Made by a program: the position numbers and the translations under genes | From: Janthinobacterium agaricidamnosum NBRC 102515 = DSM 9628 | GTDB lineage: Bacteria > Pseudomonadota > Gammaproteobacteria > Burkholderiales > Burkholderiaceae_D | DNA: 64,000 bases | Assembly: GCF_000723165.1 (NCBI RefSeq) | Contig: NZ_HG322949.1 | Coordinates: forward strand, 3,128,782-3,192,781 | Reading direction: 5' to 3' | The notes under the pieces: generated by a model | Databases searched by the model: none | The model's input: the letters and a program-made list of their open reading frames with translations, nothing else | What the model was told of the DNA's origin: nothing | Part shown: positions 1-9,897 of the stretch, one piece after another | How positions within the stretch are numbered: position 1 is the stretch's first letter | Layout of the letters: each line of letters starts with the position of its first letter

Positions 1-2018
1 AATTCGCCGATAAAGCCGATCACGACCCCATCGATTTCCACATGCGCCGAACGGCCAGGATGCAGCGCCGGATGTTCCGCCTTGCTAAAACGCAGCACTT
101 GCGGCGCAAACAAGGCTTCCAGGTCCGCTTTCACGTCGAAGAAATCGACGTTGCGCGTAGCCTGGCCCCACTGCTCGTCGGCAACCGGGCCGTAGGCCAT
201 CGCGGCAACCCGTTTGGGCTGCTCGTAACCGGCCACCGTCAAGGCGCCGTTGTTTATCGCGGCATTGCGCTTGAAGATCGCGCCGGTTTCAAAGATGCGC
301 ACGCGGTTGGTCTTGCGGTTCAAGTTGTAGCGCACATTGGCCAGCAGACTGCCGATCAGCGACGAACGCATCACGCTCATCTGGCTGGCGATCGGGTTTT
401 GCAACACGATCGGCGCGCTATTGCCGGAGAAATCGCGCTCCCAGCCGGCATCGACAAAACTCATGTTGACCACTTCCTGGTACCCCAGGCCGGCCAACTG
501 ATGGCGCACGGCAAACAGCGAACGGGTATTTTCCGGCGCGATTTGCATCTTGCTGGCAGCCACCGGCGGCAAGGCCGGAATGTTTTCGAAACCGTAGACG
601 CGCGCCACTTCTTCGATCAAGTCTTCTTCGATCTCGATATCAAAACGGTAGCTGGGCGCGGTCACCGAAAATACGCCATCGTCCAGCGTGAATGGCAACG
701 CCAGGCGGGTAAAGATGTCGGCGATGACGGCATCGGTCAGCGGCACGCCGATGACTTTCTGCGCCCGCGCGGTGCGCAGCGTCACTGGTGTGCGCTGCGG
801 CAAATTGACCACATGGTCGTCCACCGGGCCAACCTTGGTATCCTGGGTGCCGCAAATTTCGACGATCAGCGCGGTGATGCGCTCGATGTGTTCGACGGTG
901 GTCGCAAAATCGACGCCGCGTTCAAAACGGTGCGCCGCATCGGTCGAGAAATTAAAGCGGCGCGCGCGGCCCTGGATGGCGTTTGGCCACCAGAATGCGG
1001 CTTCCAGGTAAATGCTGTCGGTGTCGTCGGACACCGAGGTCGCGTCGCCACCCATGATGCCGGCCAGCGATTCGATTTCCTTGTCGTCGGCAATCACGCC
1101 GATCCACTCGTCGACGGCAACGGTGTTGCCATTCAACAGTTTCAGCGATTCGCCAGCCTTGCCCCAACGCACGTCCAGGCCGCCATCGATCTTGGCCAGG
1201 TCAAACACGTGGCTGGGACGGCCCAGTTCCAGCATCACATAATTGGAAATATCGACCAGCGCCGACAGCGGACGCTGGCCGCTGCGTTCGAGACGCTGCT
1301 TGATCCAGTCCGGCGTGGTCGCGCGGGCGTTCAAGCCGCGTATCACGCGGCCGGTGAAACGGCCGCACAGGTCCGGCGCGCTGACCTTGACTGGCAACAC
1401 TTCATCGCTGTTGACGGCGACGGCGCGACATTGCGGCGCATTCAGCGCCACGCCGGTCAGCGCGGACACTTCGCGCGCCACGCCCAGCACCGACAGGCAA
1501 TCGGCCTTGTTCGGCGTCAGCTTGATGGTGAATTTCAGATCGTTCAATTCGAAATAATCGCGGAAGTTGCGGCCGATCGGCGCATCGTCCGGCAATTCCA
1601 GCAAGCCGGCGTTTTCTTCCGACAATTTCAATTCGCGCGCGGAGCACAACATGCCTTGCGACTCGACGCCGCGCAATTGGCCGACCTTGATTTCGAACGG
1701 CTTGCCGTCCGCGCCCGGCGGCAATACCGCGCCCGCCATCGCGCACACCACTTTCAAGCCGGGACGCACATTCGGCGCGCCGCAGACGATGTTGAGCAAG
1801 GTGCCGGTGCCGACGTCGACCTGGCACACATTCAGGCGGTCGGCATTAGGATGTTTCTCCATCGAACGCACCAGACCCACCACCACATTGGAAAATGGCG
1901 GCGCGACCGCTTCGACAGCCTCGACTTCGAGACCGGACATGGTCAGCAAGTGGGCCAGTTCATCCGAAGTCATCTTCGGATCGACCATGGTACGGAGCCA
2001 GTTTTCGGAAAATTGCAT
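1..2018 (-). CDS. pheT: Phenylalanine-tRNA ligase beta subunit (C-terminus cut by window edge)
   Basis: Beta chain of the cytoplasmic alpha2-beta2 phenylalanyl-tRNA synthetase, which charges tRNA-Phe. The reading frame is open from an ATG at 2016-2018 (protein begins [20 protein letters not shown], typical of the family) to the window edge, giving about 672 codons. Seen in order are the N-terminal tRNA-binding EMAP-like domain (residues about 40-150), the B3/B4 region, a B5 region, and the catalytic-like core with an [13 protein letters not shown] motif. The remaining C-terminal part, including the anticodon-binding domain, lies outside the window. It follows pheS by about 75 bases on the same strand, as in the usual pheST operon; ihfA would be expected next but is not in view. 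Confidence 0.96.
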   Translation of the reverse strand, partial: MQFSENWLRTMVDPKMTSDELAHLLTMSGLEVEAVEAVAPPFSNVVVGLVRSMEKHPNADRLNVCQVDVGTGTLLNIVCGAPNVRPGLKVVCAMAGAVLPPGADGKPFEIKVGQLRGVESQGMLCSARELKLSEENAGLLELPDDAPIGRNFRDYFELNDLKFTIKLTPNKADCLSVLGVAREVSALTGVALNAPQCRAVAVNSDEVLPVKVSAPDLCGRFTGRVIRGLNARATTPDWIKQRLERSGQRPLSALVDISNYVMLELGRPSHVFDLAKIDGGLDVRWGKAGESLKLLNGNTVAVDEWIGVIADDKEIESLAGIMGGDATSVSDDTDSIYLEAAFWWPNAIQGRARRFNFSTDAAHRFERGVDFATTVEHIERITALIVEICGTQDTKVGPVDDHVVNLPQRTPVTLRTARAQKVIGVPLTDAVIADIFTRLALPFTLDDGVFSVTAPSYRFDIEIEEDLIEEVARVYGFENIPALPPVAASKMQIAPENTRSLFAVRHQLAGLGYQEVVNMSFVDAGWERDFSGNSAPIVLQNPIASQMSVMRSSLIGSLLANVRYNLNRKTNRVRIFETGAIFKRNAAINNGALTVAGYEQPKRVAAMAYGPVADEQWGQATRNVDFFDVKADLEALFAPQVLRFSKAEHPALHPGRSAHVEIDGVVIGFIGE

Positions 2019-2092
2019 AATCAAGCCTTCAGGCGCAAAAAATAGTCAGGGCGCGAGCGCACGCGGCGCTCCAGCGCGGAGGGATTACAGAC

Positions 2093-3109
2093 TTAGTTGA
2101 ATTGCTTCAGGAAACGCAAGTCGCCTTCGTAAAACAGGCGCAAGTCGTTGATGCCGTAACGCAGCATCGTCAAGCGTTCCAGGCCGGAGCCGAAAGCAAA
2201 GCCGATGAATTTTTCCGGGTCCAGGCCGAAGTTCCTGACCACCGTCGGGTGCACCTGGCCGGCGCCCGACACTTCCAGCCAGCGGCCTTTCAGCGGGCCG
2301 GAGCCGAACGCGATGTCGATCTCGGCCGACGGTTCGGTGAACGGGAAATACGACGGACGGAAACGCACTTGCAAATCGTCGGTCTCGAAGAACGCCTTGA
2401 CGAAGTTCAGGTATACGCCCTTCAAGTCGGCGAAGCTGATGTCTTCGGCGATCCACAAGCCTTCGACCTGGTGGAACATCGGCGAATGGGTCGCATCGCT
2501 GTCGACGCGGTAGGTGCGGCCCGGCGCGATCACCTTGATCGGCGGCGTGTGGGTGCGCGCATAACGGACCTGCATCGGGCTGGTATGGGTACGCAGCAGC
2601 AAGGGCTTGCCGTCGCTATCGTTGCCGTCGATGTAGAAGGTATCCTGCATAGAACGGGCCGGATGGTTTTCCGGGCTGTTCAAGGCGGTAAAGTTGGTCC
2701 AGTCGGTTTCGATTTCCGGGCCGTCGGCCACGTCGAAACCGATCGAGCGGAAAATTTCCTCAACCCGTTCCCAGCTGCGCATCACAGGGTGCAAGCCGCC
2801 CGGCGCGCGCAAGCGGCCCGGCAGCGACACGTCGATCGCTTCCTGGTTCAGGCGGGCCATCATTTGCGCGTCGGCCAGGGCGTCGCGGCGCGCGGTCAGC
2901 GCGTCTTCAATCTGTCCCTTGGCGGCGTTGATCAGCGCGCCCTGGGCTTTGCGGGCGTCCGGGTCGAGTTTGCCCAGGCCCTTCATCAATTCGGTAATTT
3001 GGCCAGTCTTGCCCAGGTATTGGGCTTTGGCGTTTTCAAGTGCTGCAGCGTCCGCGGCGGCGATAAAGTCAGCCTGGGCCGAGACGACGAGTTGTTCGAG
3101 GGAGTTCAT
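2093..3109 (-). CDS. pheS: Phenylalanine-tRNA ligase alpha subunit
   Basis: Catalytic alpha chain of phenylalanyl-tRNA synthetase (338 aa, normal length). The N-terminal part is the helical coiled-coil tRNA-binding arm. The class II core follows, with [13 protein letters not shown] and, near the C-terminus, the motif 3 segment [19 protein letters not shown]. The start is placed at the ATG giving [11 protein letters not shown]; an in-frame ATG 45 bases upstream would add a non-conserved tail. It lies between rplT and pheT in the conserved translation-gene order. A hairpin with a T-run lies between rplT and this gene, so expression may be partly separate from the upstream ribosomal genes. Confidence 0.97.
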   Translation of the reverse strand: MNSLEQLVVSAQADFIAAADAAALENAKAQYLGKTGQITELMKGLGKLDPDARKAQGALINAAKGQIEDALTARRDALADAQMMARLNQEAIDVSLPGRLRAPGGLHPVMRSWERVEEIFRSIGFDVADGPEIETDWTNFTALNSPENHPARSMQDTFYIDGNDSDGKPLLLRTHTSPMQVRYARTHTPPIKVIAPGRTYRVDSDATHSPMFHQVEGLWIAEDISFADLKGVYLNFVKAFFETDDLQVRFRPSYFPFTEPSAEIDIAFGSGPLKGRWLEVSGAGQVHPTVVRNFGLDPEKFIGFAFGSGLERLTMLRYGINDLRLFYEGDLRFLKQFN

Positions 3110-3156
3110 GCGGTTTCCTGTTGTGGAAATCATTCCTGGACCAGAGCCCAACAATC

Positions 3157-3191
3157 AAAAACGGGGCATAAGGTTATGCACCCCTGCCCCG
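3157..3191 (-). terminator. Intrinsic terminator or attenuator between rplT and pheS
   Basis: On the minus strand a stem CGGGGCA...TGCCCCG is followed directly by TTTTTG, 48 bases before the pheS start. It can end rplT transcripts or act as an attenuator for pheST. I see no Phe-rich leader peptide, so classical Phe attenuation is not supported. Confidence 0.6.
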
Positions 3192-3234
3192 CTCTTTTTA
3201 CGCCACCCGAGGGCGGCGCTGACAAAATTCGTGC

Positions 3235-3594
3235 TTACGCAGCGATTTTTGCTTTCACTGCATTGACAATCGCAGCGAACGCTGGCTTGTCCATGACAGC
3301 CATATCGGCCAGGACTTTACGGTCCAGTTCGATAGAGGCTTTTTTCAAGCCATTCATGAATACGCTGTAGGTAACGCCATGCTCACGGGAAGCGGCGTTG
3401 ATACGGGCGATCCACAGACGACGGAAGACACGTTTCTTGTTGCGGCGATCGCGGTAAGCGTATTGACCAGCGCGCATGACTGCTTGCTTGGCAACGCGGT
3501 ATACCTTGCTGCGGCGACCACGGTAGCCTTTAGCTTGGACAAGAATTTTCTTATGACGGGCACGAGCTGTAACCCCACGTTTTACTCTAGGCAT
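3235..3594 (-). CDS. rplT: 50S ribosomal protein L20
   Basis: L20 binds 23S rRNA early in assembly of the large ribosomal subunit and in many bacteria represses its own operon. The 119-aa product begins [18 protein letters not shown], carries the very basic N-terminal extension and the conserved [20 protein letters not shown] segment, and has the usual length. It follows rpmI by 26 bases in the infC-rpmI-rplT block. Confidence 0.98.
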   Translation of the reverse strand: MPRVKRGVTARARHKKILVQAKGYRGRRSKVYRVAKQAVMRAGQYAYRDRRNKKRVFRRLWIARINAASREHGVTYSVFMNGLKKASIELDRKVLADMAVMDKPAFAAIVNAVKAKIAA

Positions 3595-3620
3595 AGTAAC
3601 TCCTTAAATTGAGTGTGAGA

Positions 3621-3818
3621 TTAAGCAGTCGGCATCATGCGCATGACGGATGTGACATCCGACGCGTTGATGTTGCGGGTACCGCGCAATTGACGTTTGT
3701 TTTTGGTGGTTTTCTTGGTCAGGATGTGGCGTTTGAACGCGTGACCCGACTTGACAGTACCACCTGGACGCACGCGAAAACGTTTTTTCGCGGAGCTTTT
3801 GGTCTTCATTTTAGGCAT
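3621..3818 (-). CDS. rpmI: 50S ribosomal protein L35
   Basis: L35 is a small basic protein of the large ribosomal subunit. The product is 65 aa and begins [15 protein letters not shown], matching the family N-terminus; a longer in-frame start 30 bases upstream would place the leader hairpin inside the gene and is rejected. The Shine-Dalgarno sequence is inside a small hairpin (3825-3842). It is cotranscribed with rplT downstream, and infC lies about 220 bases upstream. Confidence 0.97.
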   Translation of the reverse strand: MPKMKTKSSAKKRFRVRPGGTVKSGHAFKRHILTKKTTKNKRQLRGTRNINASDVTSVMRMMPTA

Positions 3819-3824
3819 AGCAAT

Positions 3825-3842
3825 CTGTCCTTTTACGGACAG
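3825..3842 (-). promoter_or_regulatory. Hairpin enclosing the rpmI ribosome binding site
   Basis: On the minus strand CTGTCC and GGACAG form a perfect 6-bp stem around a 6-base loop. The AAAGGA Shine-Dalgarno sequence lies in the loop and 3' arm, about 8 bases before the rpmI ATG. L20 is known to repress rpmI-rplT translation through leader RNA structure in enteric bacteria; that this hairpin has that role here is inference. Confidence 0.45.
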
Positions 3843-4036
3843 CTCCATTTATAACAGGATTGCAGGTGGCAACAAGACGTTGCGCTTAGATGCCTGCTTT
3901 CACATGTTTTGCAACAGATGCGAGTCCATTGCAGTTCGCGATTATCGCTCATTACTGGGCGATAGCGCAAATATTTCCGAAGCATGCGCGCCGCGCCAGA
4001 CATGGCGCGGATCTACGCAAGCCTACGGGTACGACC

Positions 4037-4558
4037 TTACTTTTTCTTTTTCGGCGAAAGGACCATGATCATCTGGCGGCCTTCCATCTTTGGAAATTGC
4101 TCGACCTGGCCATATGGCTCCAGGTCGGCTTTCAAGCGCTCCAGCATGCGGAAGCCAATATCCTGATGCGCCATCTCACGGCCGCGGAAACGCAGCGTGA
4201 TCTTGGTTTTGTCGCCGTCATCGAGGAACTTGATGAGGTTACGCAACTTGATATTGTAATCGCCATCATCGGTTCCCGGACGGAATTTGACTTCCTTCAC
4301 GAGGATGATCTTTTGCTTCAACTTGGCTTCGTGAGCCTTTTTCTGCTCCGAATACTTGAATTTGCCGTAGTCCATCAAACGGCACACCGGCGGCTGCGCG
4401 GTAGGCGCGATTTCCACCAGATCGACGTTCGCCTCTTCCGCCAGGCGGAAGGCTTCAGCCAAACTCACGATACCGAGAGGCTCGTTATCGACCCCACTTA
4501 AACGCATTTCAGGGGCAGTGATTTCGCCATTGATGCGATGCGACTTGTCAGTAGCTAT
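4037..4558 (-). CDS. infC: Translation initiation factor IF-3, AUA start
   Basis: IF-3 binds the 30S subunit, prevents premature 50S joining and proofreads the start codon. The product is 173 aa when started at the ATA codon at 4556-4558, giving (M)[19 protein letters not shown], the family N-terminus. An AAGGAA Shine-Dalgarno sequence lies 6 bases upstream. The first in-frame ATG (4507) would remove 17 conserved residues including the RINGEIT segment. The rest is canonical: the N-domain to about residue 85, a linker, and a C-domain ending in a basic SPKKKK tail. IF-3 genes typically use a non-standard start (AUU in E. coli) as a self-sensing autoregulatory device; AUA would serve the same purpose. 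Confidence 0.95.
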   Translation of the reverse strand: MATDKSHRINGEITAPEMRLSGVDNEPLGIVSLAEAFRLAEEANVDLVEIAPTAQPPVCRLMDYGKFKYSEQKKAHEAKLKQKIILVKEVKFRPGTDDGDYNIKLRNLIKFLDDGDKTKITLRFRGREMAHQDIGFRMLERLKADLEPYGQVEQFPKMEGRQMIMVLSPKKKK

Positions 4559-4609
4559 TGTAATTTCCTTTAAAAATCTGATAAGACAGTCGTGCTGCGA
4601 GTTTCCTCG

Positions 4610-6517
4610 TCAGGCCTTGGTGTCGACTTCAAGTTTGAGTCGCTCTATCAGGGCATCGACGGACATTACGCCCAGATCGACATTGCCCCGCGCCCGCACG
4701 GCCACTGTATTGGCATCCCGCTCTTTATCGCCGATAACTAAGATATACGGCAATTTTTGTACGGAATGTTCGCGTATTTTATAGGTAATTTTCTCATTAC
4801 GCAAATCAGCGTGTACGCGGAACCCTGATTTTCTCAGCTTCGCGGCCAATTCCTGCGCATAGTCGGCTTGCGCGTCGGAGATATTCAACACCGCCACTTG
4901 CACCGGCGCCAGCCACATCGGCAACGCGCCGGCATAGTGTTCGATCAGGATGCCGATAAAACGCTCCAGCGAACCGACGATCGCGCGGTGCAGCATGATC
5001 GGCACCTGGCGGGTATTGTCGACCGCCACATATTCGGCGCCCAGGCGGCCCGGCATCGACGGGTCGATCTGCACCGTGCCGACTTGCCATGCGCGGCCCA
5101 GGCTATCCTTCAGATGGTATTCGATTTTCGGACCGTAAAACGCGCCCTCGCCCGGCAATTCAGTCCAGCTGACGCCGCAGGCGCGCAGCGCGGAACGCAG
5201 CGATTCCTCGGCGATATCCCAGCTTTCCTCGGTGCCGATGCGGCTGTCCGGACGCAAGGCCAGCTTGACATCGATGTTTTCAAAGCCGAATGCCGCGTAC
5301 ACCGCCATCGCTTGCGCGTGGAAGGCCGTCACTTCGCCGGCGATCTGCTCTTCGGTACAGAAAATATGGCCGTCATCCTGGGTAAAGCCGCGCACCCGCA
5401 TCATGCCGTGCAGCGCGCCGGACGGCTCGTTGCGGTGGCATTGACCGAATTCGCCGTAACGCAAAGGCAGGTCGCGGTAGCTGCGCATGCCGCTGTTGTA
5501 AATCTGCACATGGCCCGGGCAATTCATCGGTTTCAGCGCATACGAGCGGTTTTCCGACTCGGTGATGAACATGTTTTCGCGATAGTTATCCCAGTGGCCG
5601 GTTTTTTCCCACAAGCCGCGATCCAGGATTTGCGGCGCCTTGACTTCCTGGTAACCATTGACCTGGTACACGGCGCGCATGTATTGCTCGACTTGCTGCC
5701 AGATCGACCAGCCCTTCGGATGCCAGAAAATCAGGCCCGGCGCTTCTTCCTGGAAATGGAAGAAATCGAGCTGCTTGCCCAGCTTGCGGTGGTCGCGCTT
5801 TTCCGCCTCTTCCAGGTTATGCAGGTATTGCTCCTGGTCTTCCTTCCTGGCCCAGGCGGTGCCGTAGATACGCTGCAGCATTTCATTCTTCGAATCGCCG
5901 CGCCAGTAGGCGCCGGCCAGCTTCATCAGCTTGAACACTTTCAGCTTGCCGGTCGACGGCACGTGCGGGCCGCGGCACAAGTCGGTGAACTTGCCTTCGG
6001 CATACAGCGACACTTCCTGGTCGGCCGGGATCGAGCCGATGATTTCCGCCTTGTAAACTTCGCCGATGCTGGTGAAGTAGTCGACGGCGGCGTCGCGCGG
6101 CATCACGGTGCGGGTGACTTGCTCGTCTTTCTTGGCCAGTTCGGACATTTTCTTTTCGATCGCAGCCAAATCTTCCGGGGTGAACGGACGCTTGTACGCG
6201 AAGTCGTAATAAAAACCGTTTTCGATGACCGGACCGATCGTCACTTGCGCCTCAGGGAACAACTCCTTGACGGCATAGGCCAGCAAGTGCGCGGTCGAGT
6301 GACGGATCACTTCCAGGCCATCGGCATCCTTGTCGGTGACGATCGCCACTTCGGCGTCTTGCTCGATCAAATAGGAAGTGTCGACCAATTTGCCGTCCAC
6401 TTTGCCGGCCAGCGCAGCCTTGGCCAGGCCGGTGCCGATATTGGCTGCCACTTGGGCCACGGTGACCGGACCGTCAAATTGACGGGCGGAACCATCGGGA
6501 AGTCGGACTGTAAGCAT
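4610..6517 (-). CDS. thrS: Threonine-tRNA ligase
   Basis: Charges tRNA-Thr with threonine. The 635-aa product has the family architecture: an N-terminal TGS domain (about residues 1-60), a SAD editing domain, a class II catalytic core with the zinc-binding Cys in NCPGH and the segment [14 protein letters not shown], and a C-terminal anticodon-binding domain. The start is the ATG giving [10 protein letters not shown], preceded by GGAG with 6 bases spacing; a start four codons upstream is possible but has no ribosome binding site. First gene of the thrS-infC-rpmI-rplT-pheST cluster, transcribed away from the tRNA-Val pair. Confidence 0.97.
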   Translation of the reverse strand: MLTVRLPDGSARQFDGPVTVAQVAANIGTGLAKAALAGKVDGKLVDTSYLIEQDAEVAIVTDKDADGLEVIRHSTAHLLAYAVKELFPEAQVTIGPVIENGFYYDFAYKRPFTPEDLAAIEKKMSELAKKDEQVTRTVMPRDAAVDYFTSIGEVYKAEIIGSIPADQEVSLYAEGKFTDLCRGPHVPSTGKLKVFKLMKLAGAYWRGDSKNEMLQRIYGTAWARKEDQEQYLHNLEEAEKRDHRKLGKQLDFFHFQEEAPGLIFWHPKGWSIWQQVEQYMRAVYQVNGYQEVKAPQILDRGLWEKTGHWDNYRENMFITESENRSYALKPMNCPGHVQIYNSGMRSYRDLPLRYGEFGQCHRNEPSGALHGMMRVRGFTQDDGHIFCTEEQIAGEVTAFHAQAMAVYAAFGFENIDVKLALRPDSRIGTEESWDIAEESLRSALRACGVSWTELPGEGAFYGPKIEYHLKDSLGRAWQVGTVQIDPSMPGRLGAEYVAVDNTRQVPIMLHRAIVGSLERFIGILIEHYAGALPMWLAPVQVAVLNISDAQADYAQELAAKLRKSGFRVHADLRNEKITYKIREHSVQKLPYILVIGDKERDANTVAVRARGNVDLGVMSVDALIERLKLEVDTKA

Positions 6518-6631
6518 ATTGATCTCCATATTGGCGCTGGCGCCGGGTAAACACTACTGAATGAGGTGGAATGATAAAACGAGAATATTACGAAAATGCG
6601 ATCCAGGAATGGGATGACGAAAACGCGGACG

Positions 6632-6655
6632 AAAAAAAACGCGGGCTAGCCCGCG
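6632..6655 (-). terminator. Intrinsic terminator downstream of the tRNA-Val pair
   Basis: A perfect palindrome CGCGGGCTAGCCCGCG (6640-6655) is followed on the minus strand by eight T residues. It lies about 110 bases past the 3' end of the second tRNA gene in transcription order, and upstream of thrS. Confidence 0.85.
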
Positions 6656-6767
6656 TTTTCTCTTTTTTCAAGCAAAGGAAATCCGTTCGACTAGCGTCAC
6701 TCCCAATCCTTGGTAGTAGTTCGCGGTGTCATAACCGATATTGCCTTTCTCTCTCTTACATATATTC

Positions 6768-6844
6768 TGGTGGGCGGTGAGGAATTCGAATCCCCGACCC
6801 CTTGGATGTCGACCAAGTATTCTAACCAGCTGAACTAACCGCCC
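6768..6844 (-). tRNA. tRNA-Val(GAC), copy 1
   Basis: Read on the minus strand this is a 77-nt cloverleaf with encoded CCA. The acceptor stem GGGCGGT pairs with ACCGCCC, the discriminator is A73, the D-arm runs TTCAGCTGGTTAGAA, the anticodon stem CTTGG/CCAAG encloses the loop TCGACAT (anticodon GAC), and the T-loop is TTCGAAT. A73 with A35 and C36 are valine identity elements. The loop carries C instead of the near-universal U at position 33. An identical gene lies 88 bases upstream in transcription order. Confidence 0.9.
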
Positions 6845-6932
6845 GTAAAACTTTTTGATCACCTGATTACCTGTGACCGCTCGCGGCATCAAACCGGCTT
6901 GCATGACAAACTTTACTGCATATTGCAAATTC

Positions 6933-7009
6933 TGGTGGGCGGTGAGGAATTCGAATCCCCGACCCCTTGGATGTCGACCAAGTATTCTAACCAGCTGAAC
7001 TAACCGCCC
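6933..7009 (-). tRNA. tRNA-Val(GAC), copy 2
   Basis: Identical in all 77 positions to the copy at 6768-6844, including the encoded CCA and the TCGACAT anticodon loop with C33. The 88-base spacer between the two copies is not itself duplicated except for a few bases before the CCA end. Probably cotranscribed with copy 1 and ended by the hairpin at 6632-6655. Confidence 0.9.
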
Positions 7010-7201
7010 GAAGACCAGCATTATAGAGAGGGTTTTCAGCAATTACAAGGGCTGTTTTGAGAGAAACATTTAACTATTTAAAAGAGCTTCCCCGGGCTAG
7101 GTTACTGCCAGCATTCCACGCATGCGTTTGAAGTGCGACATTGAGACAGATCAATCAGCGCCCCGCAAGCACAGGCGGCCGCAAGCGGCTAGAATCGTGG
7201 C

Positions 7202-7678
7202 ATGAATTCAACCTTGATCACCTGGCTAGTGGGCCGCCTGCAATACCTGAGCCGCATTTGCGGTTTCGACACCGCCGACTCGTTTCCTTCCGGTCACCCT
7301 TATGCGCGCACGCGCTGGAACGCCGCGTATTTCGATATCGCTTCCGACGTCAAGCCGGAACAGATCGAACGCCGCCTGTGCGACGCCATCGCCAACACCC
7401 CTACCGTGTTTGCCTATATCAGCAATCCGACGCCGCGCATGCAGCGCGCGCTGTTCGGCGTGATCGAAGAACGCTTGCGCCGCAATGCGGGCGCCGGCGA
7501 TCTGGTGCTGCTGCTGATTAACGCCTATCGCAGCCCGCACATCATGGAAGCGGCGCCCGGCTTGCGCACCGTCATGCATAACACCGAGCATGAAGACAGC
7601 AAGGTGCGCATCGCCGTGATACTGGAATTCCTGAAGCGGATGCAATATCCATTCGACGTGATCGAAATGCAATCCTAA
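7202..7678 (+). CDS. Conserved-looking hypothetical protein
   Basis: A 158-aa soluble protein that I do not recognise. It has no signal peptide or membrane segment. It contains a hydrophobic strand (DLVLLLINAYRSPHIMEA) and ends in a mixed helix, suggesting an alpha/beta fold. Codon use matches the neighbouring chromosomal genes, so it looks real. It is followed convergently by the acyltransferase, whose stop overlaps its own by a few bases. Confidence 0.7.
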   Translation: MNSTLITWLVGRLQYLSRICGFDTADSFPSGHPYARTRWNAAYFDIASDVKPEQIERRLCDAIANTPTVFAYISNPTPRMQRALFGVIEERLRRNAGAGDLVLLLINAYRSPHIMEAAPGLRTVMHNTEHEDSKVRIAVILEFLKRMQYPFDVIEMQS

Positions 7679-8796
7679 GCCGGCAAGGCATGGTTGCTCG
7701 GCACGAAGCGGTCGCGCAACAACATGAACGGCGTTTCCACTAGTTTATACAAGAGCCAGCCGGCAACGATGCTGACGGCGATCATCAACAATATCGCCGG
7801 CACGCTGTCGGGCCCGTAGCCCCGCTCCAGCAGCAGTGGGCGCAATAGGATGCATAATTGCTTGTGGGTCAGGTAGATTGCATACGACCACAGGGCCAGG
7901 CTGGCCGCGCCAGGCACGCGCAGCTTTTGCAGCATGGAATCCGGACTCAGCGCCGACACCAGCAGCAAGGAAAAACTGAGCGCCAGCGCCGGATAACCCA
8001 GCACCGTCATCCAGTAACCGTAATGACCATTCAGGAACAGATAAAACATCAGCGCCGTGCCGGCCAGGCCCGCCAATAAAGTACGGTTGCCGTACGCGGT
8101 GAAACGCGACCAGGCGGCCGCATGGTGATTCTTCAGCAGCGCCAGGGCCACGCCCGCCACCAGCTCATCGAAGCGGCACCACGATGCATAATAAATATAC
8201 TTGTAATAACCCAGGCCGCCGCGCGGCACGTGCACGTACTCATTCCATAGATAAGAACGCACCAGCATGCCGGCCACGATACTGGCGGCCACCGCGACCC
8301 ACGCCCACAGCCGCGACTTGCGGCAGGCGGCGATCAGCAACGCGACAGCCGGCAGCAATACATAAAACTGTTCCTCGACGCACAAGGACCATGCATGCGA
8401 AAACGCCGTGCCGGGCGTCAAATTGATATTTTGGGTAAACGTCAGGAACTTCCAGACCGGCAGTAATTCACTGCTGCCACGAAAGGCCGGCCACAAATAA
8501 TACAGCGCCAGCACGACATAAAAATTGGGCAAGGTGCGCAAAAAACGCCGCGCATAAAAATGCCTTAGAGAAAATCCGCGCTCGCTGCGCAGCGCCGCCA
8601 GGATTTGATTGCCGATCAAATAGCCGCTCAGCGCGAAAAACAAATCGACGCCGGTCCAGCCGATCTCGCCCCAAAATCCGAAGGCGGCGCCATCGCTGAC
8701 GAACAATAAATAATGATTCATGAATACCAGCACAATCGCCAGCGCGCGCAAGGTATCGAGGCCGTACAGCCGGGGAGTCGGGGTTTGATGGGTCAT
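7675..8796 (-). CDS. Acyltransferase 3 family membrane protein
   Basis: Integral membrane O-acyltransferase (OafA/NodX type) that would transfer acetyl or similar groups to a cell-envelope carbohydrate. The 373-aa product starts at the ATG giving MTHQTPTPRLYGLDTLRA. It shows the family hallmarks: the conserved histidine in VLVFMNHY, the segment FFALSGYLIGNQIL, and the WSLCVEEQFYVLLP motif. About ten hydrophobic segments follow. The reading frame continues about 450 bases upstream, but that part is antisense to the next gene and lacks family features. The acceptor substrate cannot be told from context. Confidence 0.87.
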   Translation of the reverse strand: MTHQTPTPRLYGLDTLRALAIVLVFMNHYLLFVSDGAAFGFWGEIGWTGVDLFFALSGYLIGNQILAALRSERGFSLRHFYARRFLRTLPNFYVVLALYYLWPAFRGSSELLPVWKFLTFTQNINLTPGTAFSHAWSLCVEEQFYVLLPAVALLIAACRKSRLWAWVAVAASIVAGMLVRSYLWNEYVHVPRGGLGYYKYIYYASWCRFDELVAGVALALLKNHHAAAWSRFTAYGNRTLLAGLAGTALMFYLFLNGHYGYWMTVLGYPALALSFSLLLVSALSPDSMLQKLRVPGAASLALWSYAIYLTHKQLCILLRPLLLERGYGPDSVPAILLMIAVSIVAGWLLYKLVETPFMLLRDRFVPSNHALPA

Positions 8797-8907
8797 GGGA
8801 TGCCGATCATGCCACGCGGCATGACACAGCGCCAGATTTTTCGTCCAAGCAAGACAATGCCCGCTAGAATATTGCGACACGATTCCACCCACAGAGGACT
8901 GACCGGC

Positions 8908-9867
8908 ATGATTACCAGCAGCGACTTGCAATTCAAATCGATCAATTACACCGGCCTGGCGCCAGGCCCGCGCCTGATCGTCACCGGCGCCGTGCACGGC
9001 AATGAAACCTGCGGCACCAGGGGCATCACCCGGGTCATGCAGCAACTCGACAGCGGAGCATTGCGCATCAAGGCGGGCAGCGTCACCTTCGTTCCGGTCA
9101 CCAATCCGCTGGCCTACGCCAAGGGCGAGCGCAGCGGCGACCGCAACCTGAACCGCAACCTGTTCCCGAACGACCATCCGCAAGACTTCGAAGACCACAT
9201 CGCCAACTGGCTGTGCCCATTGCTGGGCCAGCACGACGTGCTGCTGGACTTGCATTCATTCAATGCCGACAGCCAGCCCTTCGTCATGGTCGGCCCGCGC
9301 AACAACGATGGTCCGCTGCAACCATTCCAGCACGAACAAAAAGAACGCGCCTTGGCGCGCCGCCTCGGCGTCAAGCGCTTCGTCGATGGCTGGCTGCACA
9401 CCTATGGCCAGGGCGTGCAGCGGCGTCTGAGCAACGACAAGGAAATGGCGCTGGTCTTGCGCTACGGCGTAGGCACCACCGAATACATGCGCTCGACCGG
9501 CGGCTACGCGCTGACGCTCGAATGCGGCCAGCACAACGATCCGGCCGCGCCCGAAGTGGCGTACACGGCGATCATCAATACCCTCGCCTTCCTCGGCCTG
9601 ATCGACGCGCCGGCGCCGCCGGCGATTGCCGATGCCGACCTGGAATTCCTGAACATGGTGGTGGTGCACGACAAGGCCAGCGCCGGCGACACATTCGTGC
9701 GCACCTGGTCCAGCTTCGACCGCGTCCGGCAAGGCGATCAGATCGGCACACGCGCCGACGGCACGCCCGTCACGGCGGAATTCGACGCGCTGATCTTGTT
9801 CCCGGACAGCAAGGCTGCAGCGGGCAATGAATGGTATTACCTGGCGCGGGTGAATCCGGTGTTTTAA
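8908..9867 (+). CDS. Succinylglutamate desuccinylase/aspartoacylase family hydrolase
   Basis: Zinc-dependent M14-like amidohydrolase of the AstE/AspA family (319 aa). The zinc ligands are visible as the HGNE motif (TGAVHGNETCG, about residues 25-35) and a later histidine in VLLDLHSFN; a conserved Glu lies in TLECGQH. A C-terminal beta-rich domain (from about residue 240) resembles the biotinyl-like tail of the family. A GAGG ribosome binding site precedes the ATG. No arginine-degradation genes are nearby, so the substrate is open; it need not be succinylglutamate. Confidence 0.85.
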   Translation: MITSSDLQFKSINYTGLAPGPRLIVTGAVHGNETCGTRGITRVMQQLDSGALRIKAGSVTFVPVTNPLAYAKGERSGDRNLNRNLFPNDHPQDFEDHIANWLCPLLGQHDVLLDLHSFNADSQPFVMVGPRNNDGPLQPFQHEQKERALARRLGVKRFVDGWLHTYGQGVQRRLSNDKEMALVLRYGVGTTEYMRSTGGYALTLECGQHNDPAAPEVAYTAIINTLAFLGLIDAPAPPAIADADLEFLNMVVVHDKASAGDTFVRTWSSFDRVRQGDQIGTRADGTPVTAEFDALILFPDSKAAAGNEWYYLARVNPVF

Positions 9868-9897
9868 GCACTTGGCCGCATCGAATCGGCACCAAGA

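Noticed and set aside
42-2045. A 667-codon plus-strand frame
   Set aside because: Antisense shadow of pheT, whose own frame is unmistakable and runs off the window edge.
3110-3234. A Phe-rich leader peptide for pheST attenuation
   Set aside because: The hairpin with a T-run is clear, but no short frame with Phe codons and a ribosome binding site lies before it.
6571-6780. A short plus-strand frame (MIKREYYENAIQEW...) with a GAGGTGG in front
   Set aside because: It runs through the tRNA terminator and into the tRNA gene, and lies in the thrS promoter region; the match to a ribosome binding site is probably chance.
6768-7042. A 124-codon minus-strand frame with a repeated segment
   Set aside because: The repeat is the two identical tRNA-Val genes read as protein.
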